Positions 29,601-37,397 of a stretch of DNA of 64,000 nucleotides are shown here, piece after piece. Below the pieces are notes generated by a model. It was not told where the DNA came from. It saw only the letters and a list, made by a program, of their open reading frames with translations, and did not search any database. The first letter of the stretch is position 1. Every line of letters starts with the position of its first letter. Position numbers and translations under genes: made by a program. The stretch comes from Thiohalospira halophila DSM 15071 (GTDB lineage Bacteria; Pseudomonadota; Gammaproteobacteria; Thiohalospirales; Thiohalospiraceae). The DNA lies in NCBI RefSeq assembly GCF_900112605.1, contig NZ_FOMJ01000005.1, forward strand, positions 83,199 to 147,198. The letters run 5' to 3'.

Positions 29601-31081
29601 TGAAGGTCGCGCTCCCAGGCGGCCAGCTGCTCCTCCAGCTGGGTGATAATGCCGGTAAACTCCTCCCGGAAGATGGCCGCCAGCTCCGGGTCCGGGCCGG
29701 TGCCGTCGGACCCGGCTGGCCCGTCTCCGACAGGGTCGGGCTCCACAGCGGCGTCGCTCTCTTCAAGCTCGGGCGTCGTCTCCGGCGCGGCCGGCAGCAT
29801 CGGCGCAAGGGCGGCCACGTAACGCCGGCCCGCGGCGGGATCCGCTGCCTCCCCGGCGGCCCGGGCCAGGAGCGCCGCCTCCAGCCAGGCCGCTACCTCG
29901 GCCGCGGCGGCTCGCGCTTCTTCCGTCAGCACCGCTCCGGCCGCCCGGGCGAGGATCGCGGCCGCCTCCGACTCCGCTTCCCAGCCCGGCAGGCGCAGAC
30001 CGGCCCCCAGCGCTGCCAGCTCCGCCGCATCGGCCTCCGCCTCGGTGGCCAGGGCCTCGCCGGCGTCGGCAGCCACCGCGACCCCCTCCTCGGCGAGCTG
30101 GGTCAGGGGGGCCTTGCCGCCACCGGACACCGGCTCGCGGCTCTCGCCGTCCACGGCGGCCAGGGCCTCGCCCTCCTCGCTCCCGGCCAGGACCTGTTCC
30201 GCTGCCACCAGCAGGTTGGCCAGGGCCGGGGGATCCGAGGCGCCCTCCTGACGCAGGCGCCGCCCCAGCTCCGGCGCCCCGCGCAGCTGGAAGGTCGCGG
30301 CGATGCGGGGAAGGGGCGCTATGATCGTCGCCCAGTCGCCACCACCGGCGTGGTAGGCCTCCAGTCCCTCCCTCAGGGCGGTGAGCTCCCGCTCCAGCAG
30401 GGTCCGGACCTCCCGGGCCGGGGAGACCGACTCCGTGGACCGGGGCGATATCCGGGCCAGGACAGCGGCCAGCAGATCCAGCGGAGGGGTTCCGGCCACG
30501 CCCTGGAGCCGCTGCCCCAGATAGCGCTCCAGCCGTCCCAGCAGGGGCGGCTCCAGGGCCTGGGTGGCAGCGGCCTCCGCCGCCAGCTGAAAGAGGTGGC
30601 GATGGGCGGTCTCCGGTGGCTCCGCCGCGGCAACGCGGACCAGGAGGTCGGGCAGGCGCCGCCGCGCCCGCGCCTCCCCCTTGAGCCAGCGCACCATCAG
30701 GGCCTGGAGCGCCTGGCGCAGGCGGGCGCGGTCTTCGTCCCCCGGTACGAGGGGCCGGATCCGGGCGGACTCCGCCACCAGGCCCAGGCTGGCGGCGGCC
30801 AGGTCCTCCACCACCGCGCCCGGGAGCGCCTCGCTCCCCGGCTCGCTCCCGGCGGGAAGGAGTCGCCAGGCATCGGCCAGCCCCCGGGCGATGAGGGCCG
30901 CCCGGTGGGCCCCGCCGAATTCGGCGACCCCGGCCACCGTCTCCAGGCGCCGGTCCAGATCCGGCGGAGCCTCCTCCTCGCCGGCCGTCCAGGCGGCCAG
31001 GGACTCCTGCAGCTCGCCGAACTCGGCGGCCAGCTGGGCCTGCAGGCCCGTCTCCGCTGCGCGCAGGGTCTCCCCGCTCAA
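26594..31081 (-). CDS. chpA: ChpA/PilL-type hybrid chemosensory histidine kinase (1495 aa)
   Basis: This is the kinase of the Pil-Chp system that controls twitching motility and surface sensing. Domains in order: a long helical PilL-like N-terminus; Hpt domains with His near residues 505 (FHTLKGSGRV), 682 (LHTLRGNARLV) and 808 (LHTLKGSARTAG); a dimerisation region; a HATPase (LLRNAVIHGIE, about 1100); a CheW-like domain; and a C-terminal receiver (phosphoacceptor Asp in VVLLDIEMPRMDG, about 1420). It is much shorter than P. aeruginosa ChpA (about 2,480 aa), with fewer Hpt copies. A Ser-Glu repeat near residue 610 is a flexible linker. It starts with TTG, overlapping the pilJ stop (TTGA). Confidence 0.92.
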   Translation of the reverse strand: MSGETLRAAETGLQAQLAAEFGELQESLAAWTAGEEEAPPDLDRRLETVAGVAEFGGAHRAALIARGLADAWRLLPAGSEPGSEALPGAVVEDLAAASLGLVAESARIRPLVPGDEDRARLRQALQALMVRWLKGEARARRRLPDLLVRVAAAEPPETAHRHLFQLAAEAAATQALEPPLLGRLERYLGQRLQGVAGTPPLDLLAAVLARISPRSTESVSPAREVRTLLERELTALREGLEAYHAGGGDWATIIAPLPRIAATFQLRGAPELGRRLRQEGASDPPALANLLVAAEQVLAGSEEGEALAAVDGESREPVSGGGKAPLTQLAEEGVAVAADAGEALATEAEADAAELAALGAGLRLPGWEAESEAAAILARAAGAVLTEEARAAAAEVAAWLEAALLARAAGEAADPAAGRRYVAALAPMLPAAPETTPELEESDAAVEPDPVGDGPAGSDGTGPDPELAAIFREEFTGIITQLEEQLAAWERDLHDGRALSEVRRAFHTLKGSGRVAGVESVAEFAWYFEDLLNRLLSGKQEVAPVHRSLVAAATSHLPAAMARVERGEAELDEALCDLMERARRAAEGEVVTAPGEGEGTASAAPDRDIDSESESESESEEAPPSPPEVGAAAGVEPSVDEELVATFRRELVGHLETLRGAARRLREDPADPAPIPELERGLHTLRGNARLVGLVAVATFLQQLEPVVAEYRGQEAPPGLPPLLEETARRVEESARTLPHPDPELAGIESLEARLAELALPASTAPDPELVAVFLEEGEEQLEALAREVRALEQDPAGEVDYGALQRTLHTLKGSARTAGADGVGELAHAAETLTGALDRGEIPQAEAGGPHLRAVIGRFEAMFAALQQGENPAAPDLVDRTQRLAGGEVAAAVRDDAGHGTGGAGDAGQRVRLPAAELERLSAAASEVGAQGARLRQHLGRWRGGLEEVDRVIERVREQIRRLDMETEAQIQARREELGSASSDFDPLEMDRFSNLQTLSRGLGESLSDLEALRASLGEALRHAEADETRQRRAEQSVREGLARARVVPFSSRVPQLRHLVQRQATAGERQVELSVAGGDLALDRSLLGRLVGPLEHLLRNAVIHGIEAPEARLAAGKAETGRIDLAISREGSELRLTVSDDGAGLDPEAVAEAARERGEIGPDEAVTPARAARLILESGLTTRQNLDQDAGRGVGLDAVNSEVKQLGGSLEVTSTPGTGTRFRLRLSLDIALQRVLFLRAGDHVYAVPMADVGGVGQLPAERVAQAEAAGQGLDWSGERRILRHLDDLVGLPRPQSPGERVTLVRVEDDPPLAVVAEALEGQGEVVVRAGGPQVAALPGVTGATVLDDGRVAPLLDLRELEAVPREAARDVRPLALVVDDSITVRRVTGRLLDRHGWRVASARDGVEALEAVEEEPPAVVLLDIEMPRMDGFELLGRLRERADGGPPVVMITSRSGDKHRQRAEALGVSAYLGKPWQEEELLTTLAEAAHGDD
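29223..29257. repeat. Short tandem repeat coding for (Ser-Glu)n inside chpA
   Basis: About five copies of a 6-bp unit (GATTCC/GATTCG on the plus strand) encode five Ser-Glu pairs in the linker between two Hpt domains. The unit length is a multiple of 3, so slippage would lengthen or shorten the linker without changing the frame. Confidence 0.75.
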
Positions 31082-33129
31082 TGCGCGCCCTCCTGCTCCG
31101 GCAGCTTGAAGCCGGAAACGGACCGCCGGAGGTACTGCACCCGCTCCGCCAGCAGGCCGATGGCCTCGGCGGTCTCATCGGTACCCCGGGAGGTCTCCAG
31201 GGCCGATTCCTGCACCGACCCCATGCGAGTGGCGAGGCCGTTGGCGATCCGGGTATGGCTGTTCACCGACTGGGAGATGCCCTCGACCAGGCCGGAGAGC
31301 TGGTGGGAGACCTGTTCGATGTGGGTCAGGGCATCCCCGGCCTCCTGGGCCAGTCCGGCACCCCGCAGGACCTCGGAGGTGGAGCGCTCCATGGAGCTCA
31401 CCGCCTCGGCCGTGTCGGCCTGAATGGTCTTCACCAGCCCCTCGATCTGGCGAGTGGCATCGGCGGAGCGTTCCGCCAGCTGCTGGACCTCGTCGGCCAC
31501 CACGGCGAAGCCGCGCCCCTGCTCACCAGCGGCCGCCGCCTGGATGGCGGCGTTCAGCGCCAGGATATTGGTCTGCTCGGCGATGTCGTTGATGAGCTCG
31601 ACGATGTCGCCGATCTCCTGGGAGCTCTCCCCCAACCGCTTGATCCGCTTGGAGGTCTCCTGGATCTGCTCGCGCCCGCTGTCCATCGCCTGGATGGTGC
31701 TGCGCACGGCATCCCCGCCGGTGCCGGCCAGGTCCACGGAGGCGCGCGCCTGTTCCGCTACCTGCTCGGCGTTGTCGGTGACCTCCTGGAAGGAGTCGGA
31801 AAGGCGCTGGATCTCCTCGCTGGCGGCGCTCACCTCTTCCGCCTCGCGGCTGGAGGCGGCAGCCATCTCCCGGGAGCGCGACTGCGACTCCTGGGCGGAG
31901 GCGGAGACCTGCTCGGTGGTTTCATTGATGGCGCGGACCAGGGAGCGCAGGGCATCCACGGTGTAGTTCACCGAGTCGGCGATGGCACCGGTGATGTCCT
32001 CGGTGACGGTGGCGTTGACGGTGAGGTCGCCGTCGGCAAGGTCGCCCATCTCGTCCAGCAGGCGCAGGATGGCCTCCTGGTTGCGCCGGTTCTGTTCCTC
32101 CGACTGCTGCTGTTCCGCCCGGGCAGCAGCGATGCGCGCCTGACCCTCCTTGCGCAGCCGCCAGCCGGCGGCCAGCAGCAGGAGCACCGCCACCAGGCCG
32201 GCGGCGTCCCCGCCGGCGGAGAGCAGACGGCGCTCCTCGCCCAGCGCGTCCAGGTTCGCCTGCAGTCCCTCCAGCGCCCGGCCCAGCTCCGCACCGGCCC
32301 GATCCACCCGGGCACGGGCGACGAAGGCGTTCCGCAGGATGGAGGTGCGATCGGCCAGGGCCTCGGCGCCGCTGGATACCCGCCGGGCGTCGGCAAGCAT
32401 CCCCTCCAGAAGCTCGGTACCCACCACATCGCTGGCCGGCAGGATCCCCCGGCCGGGATCCCCCTCGACCAGGCCCTCCACTCCCTCGAGCAGCCGCACG
32501 GAACCCTGGCGCAGCTCCCCGGCATCCCCCGGATCGACCTCGCCGCCATTCACGAACGGGCCTGCCAGTTGCCGCAGCCGCTGGGCGCGCTGGATCTCGC
32601 TGCCGACCACGCGCACCTGGTCGACCGGGCCGCCCGCGGCGACACGCGCCTCGGCCACCCGCCCCAGATCCTCGATAAGGCCCGCCAGCAACCCGTCCAG
32701 CTCGTCGGCCCGGGAGCGGGCAGCCAGTACCGCCTGCCGCGAATCCAGCAGGGTGCTGGCGGCCTCCCTCACCGGCCCCCAGGCCTGGCTGACACCGGCG
32801 ACCGCCGACTCCATCTGGCGCGTGACGCGGTCACTGCCCTCCTGCATGCGGGCCAGGGCCTCGCGGAACCGGTTGCGCTGGGTGGCCAGCTGGCGCAGGG
32901 CCTCGGCATCCCCCTCCACGGCGCGATCGGCCAGGTAACGCAGGCGCTCCGCGGACAGGCGCATATCGGCCACGTGGGCGAGATAGGTATCTTCCTGCTG
33001 GTTGCGTACTGCGACGTAGCCGTAGATCCCCACCATGGCCGTCAGGGCCAGGACCATGCCCACGAAGTAGGCAACGAGGACGGGGCTGAGGCTCGGCCGG
33101 CCCGGTCGGGCGCTGAACCACTTCTTCAT
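31078..33129 (-). CDS. pilJ: PilJ, methyl-accepting chemoreceptor of the type IV pilus system
   Basis: This 683-residue inner-membrane receptor feeds ChpA. The first membrane helix is at about 20-40 (LVAYFVGMVLALTAMVGIYGY). Two helical PilJ-type periplasmic modules follow, then a second helix near 310-325 (AAGLVAVLLLLAAGW), a HAMP-like linker and a long coiled-coil signalling domain. The highly conserved hairpin tip is present (IAEQTNILALNAAIQAAAAG). It overlaps pilI and chpA by 4 nt each. No pilK methyltransferase gene follows it here. Confidence 0.94.
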   Translation of the reverse strand: MKKWFSARPGRPSLSPVLVAYFVGMVLALTAMVGIYGYVAVRNQQEDTYLAHVADMRLSAERLRYLADRAVEGDAEALRQLATQRNRFREALARMQEGSDRVTRQMESAVAGVSQAWGPVREAASTLLDSRQAVLAARSRADELDGLLAGLIEDLGRVAEARVAAGGPVDQVRVVGSEIQRAQRLRQLAGPFVNGGEVDPGDAGELRQGSVRLLEGVEGLVEGDPGRGILPASDVVGTELLEGMLADARRVSSGAEALADRTSILRNAFVARARVDRAGAELGRALEGLQANLDALGEERRLLSAGGDAAGLVAVLLLLAAGWRLRKEGQARIAAARAEQQQSEEQNRRNQEAILRLLDEMGDLADGDLTVNATVTEDITGAIADSVNYTVDALRSLVRAINETTEQVSASAQESQSRSREMAAASSREAEEVSAASEEIQRLSDSFQEVTDNAEQVAEQARASVDLAGTGGDAVRSTIQAMDSGREQIQETSKRIKRLGESSQEIGDIVELINDIAEQTNILALNAAIQAAAAGEQGRGFAVVADEVQQLAERSADATRQIEGLVKTIQADTAEAVSSMERSTSEVLRGAGLAQEAGDALTHIEQVSHQLSGLVEGISQSVNSHTRIANGLATRMGSVQESALETSRGTDETAEAIGLLAERVQYLRRSVSGFKLPEQEGAH

Positions 33130-33671
33130 GCATCCTCCTTGATGGTTCCGCCGGCCTCCAGAAAGGCCGGGTCCTCCAGCAATGCCGACAGGGCGATCTG
33201 GTTCCAGACGGTCTCGTCATCGGCCCACGCCACCTCCTGGAAGTGCGCGGCGCGGCCCGGAAGCTCGGCCGGCTTGCGGCACTGCTCCTCTTCGAAGGCG
33301 CGGATGCCGACCACATCATCCACGCGCAGGGCGGTGGCCACCGCTCCCCGTCGGAGGACCAGCAGGTCCCCCCCTTCCGGCGCCGGTTCCCCCCACAGCC
33401 ATGCCCCGAGATCCACCAGGGTCAGCAGCTCCCCGCGGCGATTGACCAGGCCGATGAACCACTGCGCAGCGCCGGGGAGCGGCGTCCACGGCAGGGCCGG
33501 GGAGATCTCGTCCACCGCCGCAAGATCGACCAGGAGGTCGTGGCCGCCAAGGCGGAAGGCGACGCCGCGCCGACCACTCCGGGCCGCCCGGGATGCCTGC
33601 AAGGCCTCGCGGTGGGCCTGGCCGCGCTGCTCCAGGGCGGACAGTCGTTCCAGGATCCCGGCCTCAGCCAT
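33126..33671 (-). CDS. pilI: PilI, CheW-like coupling protein
   Basis: A 181-residue adaptor expected to couple PilJ to ChpA. A CheW-like beta fold is visible (VAFRLGGHDLLVDLAAVDEI, WFIGLVNRRGELLTLVDLG). The start ATG at 33671 (MAEAGILERL) is preferred because it overlaps the pilH 3' end by only 8 nt; the upstream in-frame extension is pilH sequence read in the wrong frame. The ATGA overlap with pilJ implies coupled translation. Confidence 0.9.
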   Translation of the reverse strand: MAEAGILERLSALEQRGQAHREALQASRAARSGRRGVAFRLGGHDLLVDLAAVDEISPALPWTPLPGAAQWFIGLVNRRGELLTLVDLGAWLWGEPAPEGGDLLVLRRGAVATALRVDDVVGIRAFEEEQCRKPAELPGRAAHFQEVAWADDETVWNQIALSALLEDPAFLEAGGTIKEDA

Positions 33672-34032
33672 CTTCCAGCACGCCCGCCAGGGCCTGCGCC
33701 AGGGCCGCCGGCTCCACCGGCTTGTTGAGGTATTCCCGCGCTCCCTGGCGCAGGCCCCAGACACGGTCGGTAGCCTGGTCCTTGGTGGTCACCAGGATGA
33801 TGGGCACCCCCCCGGTCTCGGGGTCGCGGTTGAGCTCCCGGGTGGCCTGGAAGCCGTTGAGGCCGGGCATGACCACGTCCATGAGCACGGCGTCGGGCGG
33901 CGCCCGGCGGACGAAGGCGATGCCGTCCTCGCCGTTGGCGACCACGCTGGCCTCGTGGCCCAGCGCCTCCACCTCCCGGCGGAGGTGCTGGGCTTCGGTG
34001 GCGGAGTCCTCGACGATGAGAATGTGGGCCAT
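33664..34032 (-). CDS. pilH: PilH, CheY-like response regulator
   Basis: This single receiver domain of 122 residues is likely phosphorylated by ChpA. It has ILIVEDS, the phosphoacceptor Asp in AVLMDVVMPGLNG, a conserved Thr/Lys in ILVTTKDQ and the KP pair in YLNKPVEP. AAGGAG lies 6 nt before the ATG at 34032, whereas it would directly abut an alternative ATG at 34038; the former is chosen. In Pseudomonas, PilH opposes or modulates PilG action on pilus motors. Confidence 0.93.
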   Translation of the reverse strand: MAHILIVEDSATEAQHLRREVEALGHEASVVANGEDGIAFVRRAPPDAVLMDVVMPGLNGFQATRELNRDPETGGVPIILVTTKDQATDRVWGLRQGAREYLNKPVEPAALAQALAGVLEDG

Positions 34033-34042
34033 GGGCATCTCC

Positions 34043-34438
34043 TTATGCCGGGCGCGGGGCGACTTCCTCGAGCACACCGAGGACTTCGTCACTGGCGAAG
34101 GGTTTGGTGAGGTAGTGATCGGCCCCGACCACGCGGCCGCGGGCGCGGTCGAAGAGGCCATCCTTGCTGGTGAGCAGGACCACCGGGGTGCCGTTGAAGG
34201 CGTCACTCCCCTTGATGAGGGCGGTGGTCTGGTAGCCGTCCAGCCGGGGCATCATGATGTCGACGAAGACGACGTCGGGCTGGTCCTCCACCACCCGCGC
34301 AAGCGCCTCGAAGCCGTCGGCGGCGGTGGTGACCTCGCATCCGGCCCGGCCGAGGATGGTCTCGGCGCTCTTGCGGATGGTCTGGCTGTCGTCGATGACG
34401 AGGACCCTGAGGCCCACGTACGGCGGGTCTGTGGCCAT
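34043..34438 (-). CDS. pilG: PilG, CheY-like response regulator
   Basis: This 131-residue receiver protein is the first gene of the pil-chp operon. The phosphorylation site is DVVFVDIMMPRLDGYQ; LRVLVIDDSQTIRKSA and the conserved Lys in YLTKPF complete the active site. In Pseudomonas, PilG promotes pilus extension and cAMP signalling. It is divergent from gshB with a perfect 14-bp palindrome in the spacer, and lies 10 nt from pilH. Confidence 0.94.
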   Translation of the reverse strand: MATDPPYVGLRVLVIDDSQTIRKSAETILGRAGCEVTTAADGFEALARVVEDQPDVVFVDIMMPRLDGYQTTALIKGSDAFNGTPVVLLTSKDGLFDRARGRVVGADHYLTKPFASDEVLGVLEEVAPRPA

Positions 34439-34479
34439 GGCGGTTCCCTCCCCGGCCTGTTCCGTCCCTGTGATTAGCG

Positions 34480-34493
34480 GCTACCATGGTAGC
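34480..34493. promoter_or_regulatory. Perfect 14-bp palindrome between divergent pilG and gshB
   Basis: GCTACCATGGTAGC is a complete palindrome, 33 nt from the gshB start and 42 nt from the pilG start. It contains TACCAT, an acceptable -10 hexamer, on both strands. It could therefore be a pair of face-to-face promoters, an operator for a dimeric regulator, or both. I see no strong -35 boxes. Confidence 0.5.
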
Positions 34494-34525
34494 GGGTCGA
34501 CTGGATTCCGCAAACGGGTAAGCAC

Positions 34526-35470
34526 ATGAGCCGTGAACTGGGCGTGGTCATGGATCCCATCCACGCCATCAAGCCGGAGAAGGACACCACCCTGGCACTG
34601 CTCCTGGCCGCCGCCGGGCGGGGCTGGAACCTCCACTACATGGAGCCGGACGACCTCTGGCTCCGCGACGGGCGCGCCTTCGCCAGTCTGCGATCGCTGG
34701 AGGTGGCCGACGACGCCGACTCCTGGTACCAGCTGGGCGAGCCCCGGGAGGCGCCGCTGGACGAGCTGGACGTGGTCCTCATGCGCCAGGACCCGCCCTT
34801 CGACATGGAGTACGTCTACACCACCTATATCCTGGAGCGCGCCCGGGACGCCGGGGTCGCGGTCATCAACGATCCGGCCGCCCTGCGGGACGCCAACGAG
34901 AAGGTCTTCACCGCCTGGTTCCCGGAGCTGGCCCCGCCCACGCTCATCTCCCGCAACGCCGGCGCCATCCGCGCCTTCGCCGAGGAGCACGGGGACATCA
35001 TCATCAAGCCGCTGGACGGCATGGGCGGCCGCGGGATCTTCCGCCTGACCCCGGACGACCCCAACCTCTCGGTAGCCATCGAGACGCTGCTGGAGGGGGG
35101 ACGCACCGCCATGGCCCAGACCTGGCTGCCGGCGATCGGCGCCGGGGACAAGCGGATCATCCTCATCGATGGCGCACCAGTGCCGTGGCTGCTGGCGCGC
35201 ATGCCGGCGCCCGGGGAGACCCGCGCCAACCTCGCCGTGGGCGGCCACGGCGAGGCCCGGGCGCTGACCACGGCGGAGAACGAGCTGGCCTGGCAGGTGG
35301 GGCCGGAGCTCTGCCGCCGGGGCCTGCGCTTCGTGGGGCTGGACGTCATCGGCGACCGGATCACCGAGATCAACGTCACCAGCCCCACCGGGATCCGCGA
35401 GATCGAGGCCGCCAGCGGCATCGACGTCGGCGGCCGGCTCATGGATGCCATCGCGGAGTCCCTGGCATGA
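34526..35470 (+). CDS. gshB: Glutathione synthetase
   Basis: This ATP-grasp ligase joins gamma-glutamylcysteine and glycine. The 314 residues match the bacterial enzyme: LGVVMDPIHAIKPEKDTT at the start, VLMRQDPPFDMEYVYTTY, IIKPLDGMGGRGIFRL for ATP binding, and NVTSPTGIREIE at the C-terminus. Its position beside pilG is conserved in gammaproteobacteria. The apbE start overlaps its stop (ATGA). gshA is not in the window. Confidence 0.97.
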   Translation: MSRELGVVMDPIHAIKPEKDTTLALLLAAAGRGWNLHYMEPDDLWLRDGRAFASLRSLEVADDADSWYQLGEPREAPLDELDVVLMRQDPPFDMEYVYTTYILERARDAGVAVINDPAALRDANEKVFTAWFPELAPPTLISRNAGAIRAFAEEHGDIIIKPLDGMGGRGIFRLTPDDPNLSVAIETLLEGGRTAMAQTWLPAIGAGDKRIILIDGAPVPWLLARMPAPGETRANLAVGGHGEARALTTAENELAWQVGPELCRRGLRFVGLDVIGDRITEINVTSPTGIREIEAASGIDVGGRLMDAIAESLA

Positions 35471-36501
35471 GATGGCTGGCCGGACTCTTCCTCACCCTGA
35501 CGCTCCTGGGCCTCGCCGCCTGTAGCGACGGACCCACCGTCGAGCGCCAGCGCTTCCTCGCCCTGGGCACCCACATCGAGGTGCAGACCGCCGGGGCCGA
35601 GGCCGAGCAGGCGCGGGAGGCCATCCGCCTGGTCCGCGAGGACCTGGAATACCTCCACTCCGGCCTCCACCCCTGGGAGCCCGGCGCCCTGGCCCGGGTC
35701 AACCAGATGCTGGCGGCCACCGGCGAGTTCACCGCCGACCCCGGCACCCTGGAGGCGCTGGCCGCCTCCCGCCCCCTCTACCGGGCCAGTGACGGCCTCT
35801 TCAATCCCGCCCTGGGCAAGCTGAGCGCCGCCTGGGGCTTCCACCAGGATGCCCCGGCCGGCCCACCGCCGGAGGAGGCCACCATCCAGGCCATCCTGGA
35901 GGCCGAGCCGAGCCCCGAGGACCTCGAGGTAGACGGTGTGCGCATGACCAATACCAACCCCGAGGTCCAGCTGGACTTCGGCGGCCTGGCCAAGGGCATG
36001 GGGGTCGACCACGCCGTGGAGCTGCTGCGCGAGCGGGGCATCGACCACGCCATCGTCAACGCCGGCGGCGACCTGCGTGCCTTCGGCGAGCACGGCGACC
36101 GCCCCTGGCGGGTGGGGATCCGCGACCCGCGCGGCGAGGGCGTGCTGGCCGGCCTGACCATCGACGGCGACGAGGCGGTCTTCACCTCCGGCGACTACGA
36201 GCGCTACTACGAGCACGACGGCACCCGCTACCACCACCTCCTGGACCCGCGCACCGGCCGCCCGGCCCGCGGTGTCACCTCCGTCACGGTCATCCACGAG
36301 GAGGGCACCACGGCGGATGCCGCCGCCACCGCCCTGTTCGTCGCCGATGAGGACGAGTGGCCGCGGATCGCGAAGCAGATGGGGATCGAGGCGGTCCTGC
36401 GCGTGGATGATGAGGGCGTGCTGCACATGACCCCGGCCATGGCCGAGCGCCTGGACCTGCAGAAGGATGGCGCAACCACGCGCATCGTGGAGTTACCTTG
36501 A
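35467..36501 (+). CDS. apbE: ApbE, FAD:protein FMN transferase (lipoprotein)
   Basis: This enzyme attaches FMN covalently to Thr/Ser of exported or membrane redox proteins such as Rnf/Nqr subunits. The 344 residues start with a lipobox (LLGLAAC, Cys near residue 19). The ApbE core includes NPALGKLSAAWGF, LDFGGLAKGMGVD, NAGGDLRAFG, YHHLLDPRTGRPARG and TTADAAATALFV. It is coupled to gshB upstream and to the NusG-II gene downstream by 4-nt overlaps. No flavinylation target with an FMN-binding domain is visible in the window. Confidence 0.95.
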   Translation: MRWLAGLFLTLTLLGLAACSDGPTVERQRFLALGTHIEVQTAGAEAEQAREAIRLVREDLEYLHSGLHPWEPGALARVNQMLAATGEFTADPGTLEALAASRPLYRASDGLFNPALGKLSAAWGFHQDAPAGPPPEEATIQAILEAEPSPEDLEVDGVRMTNTNPEVQLDFGGLAKGMGVDHAVELLRERGIDHAIVNAGGDLRAFGEHGDRPWRVGIRDPRGEGVLAGLTIDGDEAVFTSGDYERYYEHDGTRYHHLLDPRTGRPARGVTSVTVIHEEGTTADAAATALFVADEDEWPRIAKQMGIEAVLRVDDEGVLHMTPAMAERLDLQKDGATTRIVELP

Positions 36502-36881
36502 GCAGGATCCGGACCGAACTCCGGCGTCCCCGCATCGGCGACTGGAGCATCCTGCTCGCCGCTGGCGCCCTGGTCACCGCGCTCTGGCTCGCCGGCCCCG
36601 CCGGCGAGGGTACCCGGGCCGAGGTCCGGGTGGATGACACCGTGGTCGCCCGCCTGGACCTGCGCCAGCCGGGGACCTACACCATCGATGGCCGGCTGGG
36701 CCCCTCGGTACTGGAGGTCGCCGACGGCGCCGTGCGCTTTGTCGACTCCGCCTGCAGCACCCACCGCTGCGTCGCCTCCGGCGCCCACAGCCACGCCGGC
36801 GAGGTCGCCGCCTGCCTGCCCAACCGGGTGACCGTCGCCGTGCGCGGCGGCCGGGGCGACTACGACACCCTCCACTACTGA
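36498..36881 (+). CDS. NusG domain II-containing protein, membrane-anchored
   Basis: A 127-residue protein with one N-terminal membrane helix (about 18-34, WSILLAAGALVTALWLA) and a beta-rich extracytoplasmic domain ending in the characteristic Cys pattern (SACSTHRCV, then AACLPNRVTV). Families of this kind accompany apbE and Gx-transporter genes in flavin-transfer or redox loci. It starts with TTG at 36498, overlapping the apbE stop (TTGA); no better start exists. Biochemical role unknown. Confidence 0.82.
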   Translation: MSRIRTELRRPRIGDWSILLAAGALVTALWLAGPAGEGTRAEVRVDDTVVARLDLRQPGTYTIDGRLGPSVLEVADGAVRFVDSACSTHRCVASGAHSHAGEVAACLPNRVTVAVRGGRGDYDTLHY

Positions 36882-36882
36882 G

Positions 36883-37395
36883 ATGGCCGAGGCCCGGACC
36901 CTCACCCCCACCGCCACCGACCGGCGCATCGCGGCGCTGGCTGCCCTGGCGGTGACCATCCACCTGGCCGAGGCGGCGCTGCCCTCGCCCCTGCCCGGGT
37001 TCAAGCCCGGGCTGGCCAATGTCATCACCGTGGCCGCCCTCTACTGCTGGGGCTGGTCCACCGCCGCCTGGGTCACCGCGCTGCGCGTCCTGGTGAGCGG
37101 CCTGCTGCTGGGGACCTTCCTCTCCCCCACCTTCGCCCTGAGCGCCGGCGGCGCCATTGCCTCCCTGGCCGCGCTGGCCGTGGCCGTGCGCCTGCCGGGC
37201 ACGGGCCCCCTGGGCGCCTCCATCCTCGCCGCGCTGGCCCACACCACGGGCCAGTTCCTGGCCGCCTGGTGGCTCTTCATCCCCCACCCCGATCTGCCGC
37301 TGCTGCTGCCGCCCCTGCTCACCCTGGCGGTGATCGCCGGCACGGTGAGCGGTACAATCGCCACCGTCGTCGTCAACGGCCTGCGCCGGGAGTAA
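36883..37395 (+). CDS. Gx transporter / heptaprenyl diphosphate synthase component I-like membrane protein
   Basis: A 170-residue integral membrane protein with about five helices and the family hallmark LPSPLPGFKPGLANVITVAALY near the N-terminus, resembling ECF-type substrate-binding subunits. Despite the legacy name, prenyl synthase activity is not expected from the sequence. It follows the NusG-II gene by 1 nt; the trio apbE-NusG-II-Gx recurs in many bacteria, suggesting a shared role in flavin or electron-transfer maturation. It ends 2 nt before tonB. Confidence 0.83.
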   Translation: MAEARTLTPTATDRRIAALAALAVTIHLAEAALPSPLPGFKPGLANVITVAALYCWGWSTAAWVTALRVLVSGLLLGTFLSPTFALSAGGAIASLAALAVAVRLPGTGPLGASILAALAHTTGQFLAAWWLFIPHPDLPLLLPPLLTLAVIAGTVSGTIATVVVNGLRRE

Positions 37396-37397
37396 TC

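Noticed and set aside
26267-31423. A 1718-codon open frame on the plus strand opposite chpA
   Set aside because: It is antisense to a gene with clear Hpt, HATPase, CheW and receiver motifs. High GC suppresses stop codons, and the frame is Arg/Gly/Pro/His-rich without any domain.
31081-34110. A 1009-codon plus-strand frame opposite pilJ-pilI-pilH
   Set aside because: Shadow of well-supported chemosensory genes; no motif of its own.
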